Assembly (NCBI GenBank): GCA_028696755.1
Contig: JAQVGK010000156.1
Location: 1-7,580 of the forward strand
Source: Bacteroidales bacterium
GTDB lineage: Bacteria > Bacteroidota > Bacteroidia > Bacteroidales > ML635J-15
Length of the DNA stretch: 7,580 nucleotides
Reading direction: 5' to 3'
The stretch's first letter is position 1, and every line of letters starts with the position of its first letter. This document shows positions 1 through 5,800 of the stretch, in pieces. The notes beneath the pieces are model-generated. The model saw only the letters and a list, made by a program, of their open reading frames with translations, searched no databases and was not told the DNA's origin. The position numbers were made by a program, and so were the translations under genes.

Positions 1-83
1 TTAAGCAAATCGGTTGCCAGTTCATCATCTCCAGCAGTTCTCTCAAATAGAGCATCGGTATTTATGTAAGTAATAATCATCAT
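1..83 (-). CDS. N-terminus of a probable HPt (histidine phosphotransfer) domain protein, partial
   Basis: Only the first 27 codons are inside the window; the gene runs off the left edge. Two consecutive ATG codons (81-83 and 78-80) open the frame, and an in-frame TAA at 84-86 rules out a start further upstream. The segment ALFERTAGDDELATDLL resembles the first helix of HPt domains, where a 'LLxRxGGDxEL..ELL' pattern is usual. The phosphorylatable histidine of such a domain would lie some 30 residues further on, outside the window, so the call rests on the helix pattern alone. If right, the product would relay phosphate between hybrid kinases and response regulators in the cytoplasm. The gene lies after the terminator of the LytS/LytT operon, so it probably has its own promoter within 84-130. 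No convincing TAnnTTTG box is there; the nearest is TAATTTTTG, one base too long. Confidence 0.45.
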   Translation of the reverse strand, partial: MMIITYINTDALFERTAGDDELATDLL

Positions 84-130
84 TTATTAATCCGGCGAAC
101 ATTATCAAAAATTATTCCCTTTTCGTGTGT

Positions 131-160
131 AAAAAAAAATCAGCACCCATTGGATGCTGA
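131..160 (-). terminator. Rho-independent terminator of the kinase/regulator operon
   Basis: On the minus strand, TCAGCATCC and GGGTGCTGA form a 9-bp stem with one G-T wobble around a 3-nt AAT loop (stem arms 152-160 and 140-148). A run of nine T residues (139-131) follows directly. The stem begins 17 nt after the stop codon of the LytTR regulator gene. This is a textbook intrinsic terminator, and it separates the two-component operon from the HPt-like gene that starts at 83. Confidence 0.9.
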
Positions 161-177
161 CTTTCATATTTTTCAGA

Positions 178-891
178 TTATCTTCTGAGTAAGCGTCTGT
201 TTACAAACTCGAGGAATACATCTCTGTAAGAGCGTCCGATTGGAACTTTGTTTTCTTTGATGTTAACATAGTTACCGTCGATATCGTCAATATGATTAAT
301 ATTGATGATGAAAGATTTAGAAACGCGGAAGAAGATTTCTTCAGGAAGTTTGTTGTGAATGGTTTTAACATTCATAGCAGTCATATATTTGCCATGAGTA
401 GCGTGAACGATTACATAATCTTTTAGACCTTCGATAAACAATAACTCATCGAATCTGATTTTAACATATTTTCTTTCAGATTTGATAAAGATAAAGTCGT
501 CCTCGATAGCTTCGAAAACTGCTGTATTTTGAGAAAGAGCGATATACTCTTCTGCTTTTGCAACAGCTTTAATAAAACGGTCGAGTTTAACAGGTTTAAC
601 AAGGTAATCAACAACGTCGAGTTCGTAAGCTTCAACAGCATACTGAGGATAAGCAGTGGTAAGAATTACCATTGGTGCATTATTCAAGCTTCTTAAGAAT
701 TCGAGTCCTGAAATACCAGGCATTTCGATATCAAGAAACATGATATCCACGTCGTTACTTTGTAAAAAATCGTTTGCAGCAGCAGCATTTTCGAATTCAC
801 CAACCAATTTAAGATTAGATAATTCGCCAATGTTCATTTTCATACCTTCGCGTGCCAAAGGTTCGTCGTCAACAATTATACACTTCATCAT
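178..891 (-). CDS. LytTR-family response regulator transcription factor
   Basis: A 237-residue cytoplasmic two-component response regulator of the LytT/AlgR/AgrA type. Residues 3-118 are a receiver domain: acidic pair D8-D9, phospho-acceptor D54 within FLDIEMPG, switch threonine T78/T79, and the conserved lysine K99 in LVKP. Residues about 132-235 are a LytTR DNA-binding domain, recognised by FIFIKSERKYVKI, then IEGLKDYV, then FFRVSKSFIININHI (187-201). In this family, phosphorylation at the aspartate promotes binding to short direct repeats upstream of target genes. The ATG at 889-891 overlaps the TGA of the kinase gene (888-890), so the two are translationally coupled; a second ATG follows at 886-888 and could also be used. 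All key residues are present and the length is normal. The target genes cannot be read from the window. Confidence 0.95.
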   Translation of the reverse strand: MMKCIIVDDEPLAREGMKMNIGELSNLKLVGEFENAAAANDFLQSNDVDIMFLDIEMPGISGLEFLRSLNNAPMVILTTAYPQYAVEAYELDVVDYLVKPVKLDRFIKAVAKAEEYIALSQNTAVFEAIEDDFIFIKSERKYVKIRFDELLFIEGLKDYVIVHATHGKYMTAMNVKTIHNKLPEEIFFRVSKSFIININHIDDIDGNYVNIKENKVPIGRSYRDVFLEFVNRRLLRR

Positions 892-1922
892 TCCAGATTT
901 ATTTTTAGTTCAACATAAAAGTAATTATCTCTGTTCTCAGTTTTAAGTTCATATTTGCCTTGGTACAAAAGTTCCAGTCTCCTCTTCACATTTGTCAATC
1001 CGCCCTGACCTTCTTTCTTGTTATGTTCTATTGTATCGTTTATAGAATTTTTCACGGCAAAGATAACATATTTTTCTACAATTTCAACAAAAATATAAAT
1101 AAAATTTTCAACACCTTTTGAACTTACTCCATATTTGAATGCATTCTCCAAAAAAGGGATAAACATAAAAGGATATACCATTAAACCTTTAAAACTACCT
1201 TTTTGTTCAAATTTTATGTCAATATTTGTAATTCTCAGTTGTTGTAATTCCACATAATTCTTAAGGTACTCATACTCGGACTTAAGAAGCACCTTATCTT
1301 CGGCACACTCGTATAGTTGATAGCGCAATAGATCCGAAAGTTTTAGCACCATATCAGCAGCTTTCTTGGGCTCGATTCTGGTTTGGATATAAACATTATT
1401 TAATGTATTGAATAAAAAATGTGGATTAATCTGATTTTTTAAGGAATCTAATTCTGTAAGTACTTTGTTTTTTTCAAGTTTATTTATTTGCTCTAAATTT
1501 TCACGATTTATTTGAAACAATTTTAATCCAATAGCAAGAGAAATAAAAACCATAGAAAACTGCAAACTATAGGCCTGTTTTCCAAGACACTGCATGTAAT
1601 CCGTGCATAAATCTCCAAAAATGAAGTTTTGCAAAACAAAATTCAGAGCAAAATTGACAAAAAGAGTTATAAAAAAATAAAATGCGAATTTATTTATTTG
1701 TTGATTTCGGCCTAAATACCTTCTTAACAGAAAATGAATACACCAATAAACTGTAAGTACGTCAATAATATAAACAAAAACAAAGTTATAGCCATCGCCG
1801 AAGCCAGATCCAAAATGGTAAACCAATCCACTAAAGAAAAAATATACCAACCAGAACAGTGAGTGAGTTACAAATCTATATTTTGAAAGAACCAGACGCG
1901 ATGTATTTTGTATATTGTTCAC
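888..1922 (-). CDS. LytS-type sensor histidine kinase (His_kinase family, four predicted membrane segments)
   Basis: A 344-residue membrane sensor kinase and the evident partner of the LytTR regulator. The N-terminal half has four hydrophobic stretches, at about 18-36, 45-66, 78-102 and 119-136, followed by a short coiled-coil-like linker (about 138-165). The kinase core has H168 in NPHFLFN, the usual phosphorylation site of this kinase class, an N-box PFLENAFKYG (256-265), and the ATP-lid glycines GQGG (305-308) leading into LTNVKRRLELLY. There is no recognisable extracellular or PAS sensor domain, so the stimulus is probably sensed in or near the membrane. The start is GTG (1920-1922): an in-frame TAA lies at 1932-1934, and no in-frame ATG occurs before the membrane segments. 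It sits 17 nt below a predicted transcription start and overlaps the regulator gene by 4 nt. Confidence 0.93.
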   Translation of the reverse strand: MNNIQNTSRLVLSKYRFVTHSLFWLVYFFFSGLVYHFGSGFGDGYNFVFVYIIDVLTVYWCIHFLLRRYLGRNQQINKFAFYFFITLFVNFALNFVLQNFIFGDLCTDYMQCLGKQAYSLQFSMVFISLAIGLKLFQINRENLEQINKLEKNKVLTELDSLKNQINPHFLFNTLNNVYIQTRIEPKKAADMVLKLSDLLRYQLYECAEDKVLLKSEYEYLKNYVELQQLRITNIDIKFEQKGSFKGLMVYPFMFIPFLENAFKYGVSSKGVENFIYIFVEIVEKYVIFAVKNSINDTIEHNKKEGQGGLTNVKRRLELLYQGKYELKTENRDNYFYVELKINLE

Positions 1923-1945
1923 TTTGTTAGGTTAAAACATTTCGA

Positions 1946-1975
1946 CAAAAATACGACATTTTCTAACATAATCAA
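1946..1975 (-). promoter_or_regulatory. Predicted Bacteroidetes-type promoter of the kinase/regulator operon
   Basis: On the minus strand a -7 box TATTTTTG (1946-1953) fits the Bacteroidetes consensus TAnnTTTG exactly. A TTG (1973-1975) lies 19 nt upstream and fits the -33 element. Transcription would begin near 1939, giving a leader of about 17 nt before the GTG start. The boxes are read directly; promoter activity is inferred. Confidence 0.55.
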
Positions 1976-1982
1976 TAAGAGT

Positions 1983-2005
1983 ACAGTTGTTTTTTATCAA
2001 CAATT
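1983..2005. promoter_or_regulatory. Candidate operator: 7-bp inverted repeat just upstream of the kinase promoter
   Basis: AGTTGTT (1985-1991) and AACAATT (1999-2005) form an inverted repeat with one G-T pair and a 7-nt spacer, ending about 10 nt upstream of the -33 element. The plus-strand 9-mer ACAGTTGTT (1983-1991) also comes close to the half-site described for LytTR regulators. However, I find no second half-site at the usual 12-13 bp spacing, so autoregulation is only a possibility. The region is A+T-rich and short inverted repeats arise easily by chance. Confidence 0.25.
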
Positions 2006-2093
2006 TTGTATAAAATGAAGATGTTACGTGTACACAACCCAAATTACTTGCGTGCGTTGCACTGAGTTGAATCGAAGTGAGCTCAACGGAATT

Positions 2094-2163
2094 TATGGCC
2101 AATGCGTTTATGATAGGTCGGACTACACAAATTAAATGTAAACTTGTCGCTCGCTTGCTTCGA
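2094..2163 (+). repeat. Diverged direct repeat, copy 1
   Basis: Aligns in the same direction with 2459-2529. Shared stretches, in the same order and near-equal spacing, are GGC, AATGCG, AGGTCG, ACTA, CAAA and AACTTGTCGCT. About three one- or two-base gaps are needed. No reading frame is conserved between the copies, so this looks like a non-coding repeat unit. Confidence 0.6.
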
Positions 2164-2218
2164 CTTCATTTCGACGCCGCGCAATGCATCGCGCTCAACA
2201 CAAGGCAAGCTCCAAGTT
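2141..2218. repeat. Imperfect long stem-loop
   Basis: AACTTG (2141-2146) pairs with CAAGTT (2213-2218), and GCTTGC (2153-2158) pairs with GCAAGC (2205-2210), separated by an unequal internal loop. The enclosed part contains a near-palindrome, GCGC-A-ATGCAT-C-GCGC (2179-2194). A T-rich run (2217-2223) follows on the plus strand, so it has some resemblance to a terminator, but no plus-strand gene precedes it. Confidence 0.55.
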
Positions 2219-2220
2219 TT

Positions 2221-2337
2221 TTTGAACGCGAATTCACGAATTTTGCTGACGCCTATTTCCTAGTAAGGCGCCAGCTAATTCGTCAATTAGCTTCGCTGAG
2301 CTTCGGTTCGCGTTCAAATCTGGCGAGCGTCAGCAAA
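2221..2337. repeat. Cluster of interleaved and mutually exclusive inverted repeats
   Basis: Four pairings compete. TTTGAACGCGAA (2221-2232) is perfectly complementary to 2307-2318. TTTGCTGACGC (2242-2252) is perfectly complementary to 2327-2337, interleaved with the first pair in the order A-B-A'-B'. The segment 2231-2253 also pairs with 2267-2288 (19 bp, two mismatches and a one-base asymmetry, 13-nt loop). AGCTAATT (2273-2280) pairs with AATTAGCT (2285-2292) around a 4-nt loop. Not all can form at once. Confidence 0.8.
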
Positions 2338-2458
2338 GATTTTTTAGGTCAGCCTGTTTTTGTATATCGAACTTTGTTTGTTTATTTTTAATTTACACAA
2401 ATATCTGATAATCAGTTTGTTGCACCAATCTGTCATTAGTAGTCCCCACCCCAAGTTT

Positions 2459-2529
2459 TGTGGCATAATGCGGGGATAACAGGTCGAACTATGCAAAGAA
2501 CAAAGTTAACTTGTCGCTTACTTAATTCG
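2459..2529 (+). repeat. Diverged direct repeat, copy 2
   Basis: Second copy of the unit at 2094-2163, about 365 bp away. The best preserved parts are AATGCG, AGGTCGAACTATGCAAA and TTAACTTGTCGCTTA. A short hairpin (CGGT-GGTTC / GAACC-ACCG, 2528-2562) and a direct 10-mer AACCTCAGCT repeated at 2549-2558 and 2567-2576 lie directly beyond it. Confidence 0.6.
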
Positions 2530-2631
2530 GTGGTTCGACAACTTCGAGAACCTCAGCTACCGTACCAACCTCAGCTTAGCACAAGTCATGAGTTCCAAGA
2601 TTTCTGACTTTTTTAAAAATTTGCAAAGCTC

Positions 2632-4311
2632 CTAGAATACGTTACGATACCCGAAATGAATTTTAACATTATTAAACATGAAAGAATCATTATTTTGCTT
2701 TCCAACAGCAAAAACTAGTGAAAAAATTCCGGCAGCAGTATTCAAATCTAATCCAGTTCCAACACCCATTGCAAAATTATAGTACTCCGATAATGTATTT
2801 CGCTTCTCAAAATATGCTGCATCGTAAAAAGCAAACAAAGCAGAACGCTCCTCGAACCTATATCTTAACTCTAGATTCAAGACAGAGTATGAACTTGCTG
2901 GCAGCGACAATTCGTCAAACCCACGTATGCTATTTAATCCACCAATCATATCTGTTTCGTTTTCCGATAACTCCGCACTATAAAGAGACGATGTATTTGA
3001 ACGAATCTTAATTACCAAAAACCTTGCTACAGGAAAATACACAGAAAAATCAACAGAATTACGTGTTTGGAATCTAACTATTTTATCACTCTCCTCAGGT
3101 TCAGTAGTTCTGGTTCCAAATGCTGAATTCACTTTCAAAATTATCCCCTTCCCAGGATCTAGCCAATCATCGGTTGCAAAATATCTAAATCCAACGCCAT
3201 ATAAATCGGAAGAAAAATCAGCAAAACCAGAAGCAACAGCACCTATCAGATATGAATTTCTTCGGCGATAAAAAACCTCTATTCCGTTTAGCGTATTATT
3301 TCCGTACAGAATTTTTCCAGTAAAGTCGGTATTTATAAATGATGTATCGCGCTTCTCCAAATCGAAATCGACACCTGTACCAAAATCTGATTTAAAAAGG
3401 TAAGGAATAGAAAACTCTGTTTCGAGTTTTTGACTGCGCAAATCGAATTTTTGCCACTTCACTAGGATTACCTCGCCAGCTCCAGCAGCATTTACAAGAT
3501 TTAGGTTCAAATCTCCAGTTAACATCAGTTTGCCAGTGGTTTTATTATCGGGGACAATTCCTAATATACCACTAAAACTTCCCGCCTTTTTATTTCTAAG
3601 ATACAGAATCATATCAGCCTTACCATTCCCAAATGCTAGCTGATAACTTCTTGTTTGCTCAAAAAATGGAACAGTTTTTAACTGAAGATCAGCTGACTTA
3701 ATATCGTCGAAATTAAAACTTTCTCCCTTTTTCAATCCTGATACCTTATTAATATAATGGGGTTTTATTCGAGCTTCACCTTTTATAATTATTGAGTCGA
3801 AAACAAAGTAATCTCCCGAATCAATAAGATATTCAGCATCCACCGAGTCATTCTCTACAATAACCCGTAAAGGCTTAATTCCAGCAAATGGAAACCCTTT
3901 AGCAGCAAAAAGACTTAATATATCGGTGAAATAATCGTAAAAATCGTTGGGATTAAATGCTTTATTCGATTTATACACCATTCCCGATTCTGCCATAATG
4001 TCAGTACTGTCAATAATAATTAAACTTCTAACATCAAGCTTCTCACCACGTGTGTAATAAGCATAAATTGATTCGTTGACAAAAATAATACTATCATAAC
4101 CAGCTGAAAAATATCCATTAGCAATATCTTTTTGCTGAAAACTTAATAATTTGCGATGTAAATCTAAACTATCAGAATAATTGTGAGAATATGAAAGTTG
4201 GGTTTCATCATGACCATCGTTTAGAATAATCTTTAAACTTTGTGCACAGAGGTTATTAAATGACAACGAAAGTGCAACGAGAATTATCAGATATTTACAG
4301 CAATTAATCAT
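2632..4311 (-). CDS. Omp85/TamA-like outer-membrane protein with POTRA-like N-terminus
   Basis: A 559-residue protein with a signal peptide (basic start, hydrophobic 7-19, likely cleavage near LCA-Q, 22-24). Residues about 50-165 hold one or two weak POTRA-like units. A clearer POTRA lies at about 169-240, with FDSIIIKGEARI, a helix region NKVSGLKKGESFNFDDI, and a final strand ADMILYLR. Residues about 242-559 are a run of amphipathic beta strands, with the loop-6 hallmark GGLNSIRGF (R463-G464-F465 within 457-465) and a terminal strand ending in aromatic Phe, as outer-membrane barrels do. Omp85 proteins insert or secrete proteins or lipids through the outer membrane. It is shorter than BamA and closer in size to TamA or a surface-antigen D15 protein; its substrate is unknown. 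The ATG (4309-4311) overlaps the TGA of the DUF4831 gene. No clear terminator follows; BamA itself is less likely given the length. Confidence 0.82.
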   Translation of the reverse strand: MINCCKYLIILVALSLSFNNLCAQSLKIILNDGHDETQLSYSHNYSDSLDLHRKLLSFQQKDIANGYFSAGYDSIIFVNESIYAYYTRGEKLDVRSLIIIDSTDIMAESGMVYKSNKAFNPNDFYDYFTDILSLFAAKGFPFAGIKPLRVIVENDSVDAEYLIDSGDYFVFDSIIIKGEARIKPHYINKVSGLKKGESFNFDDIKSADLQLKTVPFFEQTRSYQLAFGNGKADMILYLRNKKAGSFSGILGIVPDNKTTGKLMLTGDLNLNLVNAAGAGEVILVKWQKFDLRSQKLETEFSIPYLFKSDFGTGVDFDLEKRDTSFINTDFTGKILYGNNTLNGIEVFYRRRNSYLIGAVASGFADFSSDLYGVGFRYFATDDWLDPGKGIILKVNSAFGTRTTEPEESDKIVRFQTRNSVDFSVYFPVARFLVIKIRSNTSSLYSAELSENETDMIGGLNSIRGFDELSLPASSYSVLNLELRYRFEERSALFAFYDAAYFEKRNTLSEYYNFAMGVGTGLDLNTAAGIFSLVFAVGKQNNDSFMFNNVKIHFGYRNVF

Positions 4312-5456
4312 TCATTTGAGATAGTCTTAATAGAACCTGTTTTTTCGTCAAATATTATGTTCAACTTTTTGTTTTTAAACATTTCGGCAGGAAGATAATT
4401 TAGATAACCAAACTGTGGAATTACAAGTGTTTCTTCGGCATAAACATGACCATGCACCATGAGTTTAATTGTTCCAATTCCAGGTATTCTGTAATACAAA
4501 CCTTTTGATTTGTCTTTTTTTGCAAGCTTATCCTGTCTATTATAAAAACCGCTAATTAGCTCATACTGATTGTTATTTGTTATCTCAAGAAAAACATCTT
4601 CGCTAGAATCATCTTGATTATCCATTTCGAAAAGCTTTATTTTTTGTTGAGTAATACCAGCATCTGGAATGATTGTAAAATAATATTCGTTGACAACTCT
4701 CTCTGTCTTACCTGTAAACAACTCCAGATATTGAATTTCAAGGGAGTCAAGTTCTGCAATCATCATATCCACATTTTTTGGTGGGGCATCAGTATCAAAC
4801 TGCCCAGTCATCAGTTTAAACCTGCGCTTGCGTAGCTTTATAATAAAATTCGCTGCTTCTTCTGCCTTTTGTTCAAATTCCTTACTGGTGATAGTCTTGT
4901 TATAAATTGGAATCTTCTGAAAAACAGAGTCAATCTCAACTACTTTATAAGTAGTATCTGTAAGATCAATAAAGTTTCGCTTAACAGATAAATCCTTGAA
5001 CAAAACATCATCTGTTAAATAAGACGGAACATTAAGATAAAAATCAGTATTTAACGTTTCAACCGATTGTGTTTTTGTTCCATAAGAACTAATTATTGAG
5101 CCATTAACAAAAGCCAAATGTGGTAATTCTTTTTGCGACGAAATAATATATCCTGCTTTGGAGTCAGGCTTACTATAGAGCTGAAAATCGACATCTTTGA
5201 TTTCGGTAAATTGAGAGGCCTCGCCTTTAGCTCCCTTTATTGTAAGATATTTATCTGCAAATTTATGATATGGACCTGGAATAAAATACTCGGTCTCAAC
5301 AACAACTTTAATTCTAATAACAGCTTCTGGCAGATAATACACCAACGAATTATGTTTTATTTTGGCAGTGGTATCAGCAAGGTTATATACTTTTATTTGC
5401 GCACTTAAAGCAGTTACAGCTAATATCAATAATGTAAATACTATTAATCTTTTCAT
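4308..5456 (-). CDS. DUF4831-family secreted protein of unknown function
   Basis: A 382-residue protein with a clear signal peptide (MKRL, then hydrophobic 5-17, cleavage expected after ALSA at 16-19). No lipobox cysteine follows, so it is probably periplasmic or envelope-associated. The C-terminal pattern GLYYRIPGIGTIKLMVHG, then an IPQFGYLNYLP segment, is characteristic of the Bacteroidetes family DUF4831, whose role is not established to my knowledge. The N-terminal half has VYYLPEAVIRIKVVVET followed by YFIPGPYHKFADKYL, also seen in that family. Length is normal and no catalytic motif stands out. It is translationally coupled to the Omp85-like gene by a 4-nt overlap and preceded by a predicted promoter, so the two probably act together at the envelope. 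The overlap is the strongest functional clue available. Confidence 0.78.
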   Translation of the reverse strand: MKRLIVFTLLILAVTALSAQIKVYNLADTTAKIKHNSLVYYLPEAVIRIKVVVETEYFIPGPYHKFADKYLTIKGAKGEASQFTEIKDVDFQLYSKPDSKAGYIISSQKELPHLAFVNGSIISSYGTKTQSVETLNTDFYLNVPSYLTDDVLFKDLSVKRNFIDLTDTTYKVVEIDSVFQKIPIYNKTITSKEFEQKAEEAANFIIKLRKRRFKLMTGQFDTDAPPKNVDMMIAELDSLEIQYLELFTGKTERVVNEYYFTIIPDAGITQQKIKLFEMDNQDDSSEDVFLEITNNNQYELISGFYNRQDKLAKKDKSKGLYYRIPGIGTIKLMVHGHVYAEETLVIPQFGYLNYLPAEMFKNKKLNIIFDEKTGSIKTISNE

Positions 5457-5475
5457 GTTTAAACACTTTTTTATG

Positions 5476-5483
5476 CAAAAATA
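5476..5483 (-). promoter_or_regulatory. Predicted -7 promoter box for the DUF4831/Omp85-like operon
   Basis: TATTTTTG on the minus strand fits the Bacteroidetes -7 consensus exactly and would give a leader of about 12 nt before the ATG at 5454-5456. There is no good -33 TTTG or TTG; the sequence about 18 nt upstream reads TCGAATC, so confidence is moderate. The insertion-like element begins about 38 nt further upstream and could alter what lies behind this promoter. Confidence 0.42.
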
Positions 5484-5520
5484 AGATTTTTTTCTGAGAT
5501 TCGAGTTTTTAGGATTTTGA

Positions 5521-5798
5521 AATTAGGATTCAATGTCGTTTAGTTAAGGCTTTCAATAATAGATTTATTGTTAAAAACCATCCATCAATAAAATGTTAAT
5601 GTCCGCTGGACAAAGGAGTAATTTTAGTGGTTTATTTAGTTTTACTGACGTTGAAGCCCTAACGGGCTAGTTATTCCTTTGACAAAAATCGTTTTGTCCA
5701 GAGGACATAAACGTCAGTAAAAAGCTAAATCAAAAGTTCCTTTTTGTCCAGAGGACATATACAAAAAATGCTTAACTAAACGATATTGAATTAGGATT
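5521..5798. mobile_element. MITE-like element with terminal inverted repeats and 10-bp flanking direct repeats
   Basis: A perfect 10-bp direct repeat AATTAGGATT lies at 5521-5530 and 5789-5798. Immediately inside, CAATGTCGTTTAGTTAAG (5531-5548) and its inverted copy (5771-5788) match at 17 of 18 positions. The enclosed 258 bp encodes no protein. This is the arrangement expected of a non-autonomous insertion (MITE) with a target-site duplication. Direct repeats of about 10 bp occur with some IS4-group elements, but the parent family cannot be assigned from the window. The right copy of the direct repeat ends 2 bp before the stop codon of the methyltransferase gene, so that gene is intact. A related AGGATTTT at 5511-5518 shows the site was already A+T-rich and repetitive. 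Confidence 0.72.
5599..5758. repeat. Nested inverted repeats inside the MITE-like element
   Basis: ATGTCCGCTGGACAAAGGA (5599-5617) is an inverted copy of 5738-5758, with one mismatch and a 2-nt gap. The core TTTTGTCCAGAGGACAT also appears as a direct copy at 5692-5708 and 5742-5758. Further in, TTTACTGACGTT (5641-5652) is perfectly complementary to 5710-5721. CAAAGGAGTAA (5611-5621) pairs with TTATTCCTTTG (5671-5681) apart from one wobble and is interleaved with the previous pair. AGCCC-TAAC-GGGCT (5655-5668) is a perfect 5-bp hairpin. Left of these, CAATAA (5554-5559) and TTATTG (5565-5570) form another small hairpin. Confidence 0.75.
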
Positions 5799-5800
5799 TA

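Larger units (their letters stand above)
2041..2595. repeat. Composite non-coding repeat block with multiple inverted and diverged direct repeats
   Basis: This block fills most of the gap between the outer-membrane protein gene and the kinase operon. It is visibly richer in G+C than the flanking A+T-rich DNA and holds no credible gene. Recognisable parts are: a hairpin-type motif CACTGAGTTGAATCGAAGTG (2060-2079) flanked by CGTTG/CAACG; a long imperfect stem (2141-2218); a cluster of competing inverted repeats (2221-2337); an 11-bp palindrome CTGATAATCAG (2405-2415); a TCCCC/GGGGA stem (2443-2447 with 2472-2476); and a hairpin at 2528-2562. Two diverged direct copies of a roughly 70-bp unit lie at about 2094-2163 and 2459-2529. 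It may be a decayed insertion, a clustered intergenic repeat family or a structured RNA; the sequence alone does not decide. Within it, 2343-2404 shows nothing beyond A+T-rich spacer. Confidence 0.7.

Noticed and set aside
2141..2223. Long stem followed by a T run as a plus-strand terminator
   Set aside because: There is no plus-strand gene upstream to terminate and the stem is imperfect; it is listed only as a repeat.
2077..2391. A plus-strand open frame of 104 codons starting with GTG
   Set aside because: It lies wholly inside the inverted-repeat block, matches no family I recognise, has no ribosome binding site or promoter, and its residues follow the repeat arms rather than a protein pattern.
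2041..2595. Integron attC-like sites in the repeat block
   Set aside because: I could not find paired core sites (GTTRRRY with its inverse) or an integrase, so the resemblance in size and structure is not enough.
2605..2631. A+T-rich run after the Omp85-like gene as an intrinsic terminator
   Set aside because: The only stem possible is about four A-T-rich pairs and it is not followed by a clean T-run, so I did not list it.
2041..2631. Remains of a broken transposase or other pseudogene on the minus strand
   Set aside because: Reading the reverse complement shows only short frames dominated by repeat arms, with no recognisable protein motif.
5655..5668. AGCCC-TAAC-GGGCT hairpin as a terminator for the methyltransferase operon
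   Set aside because: No T-run follows the stem on either strand.
5599..5758. Three TTTTGTCC-type copies as a possible CRISPR array
   Set aside because: Copies are in mixed orientation with unequal spacing, and no cas genes are near; an inverted-repeat element explains them better.
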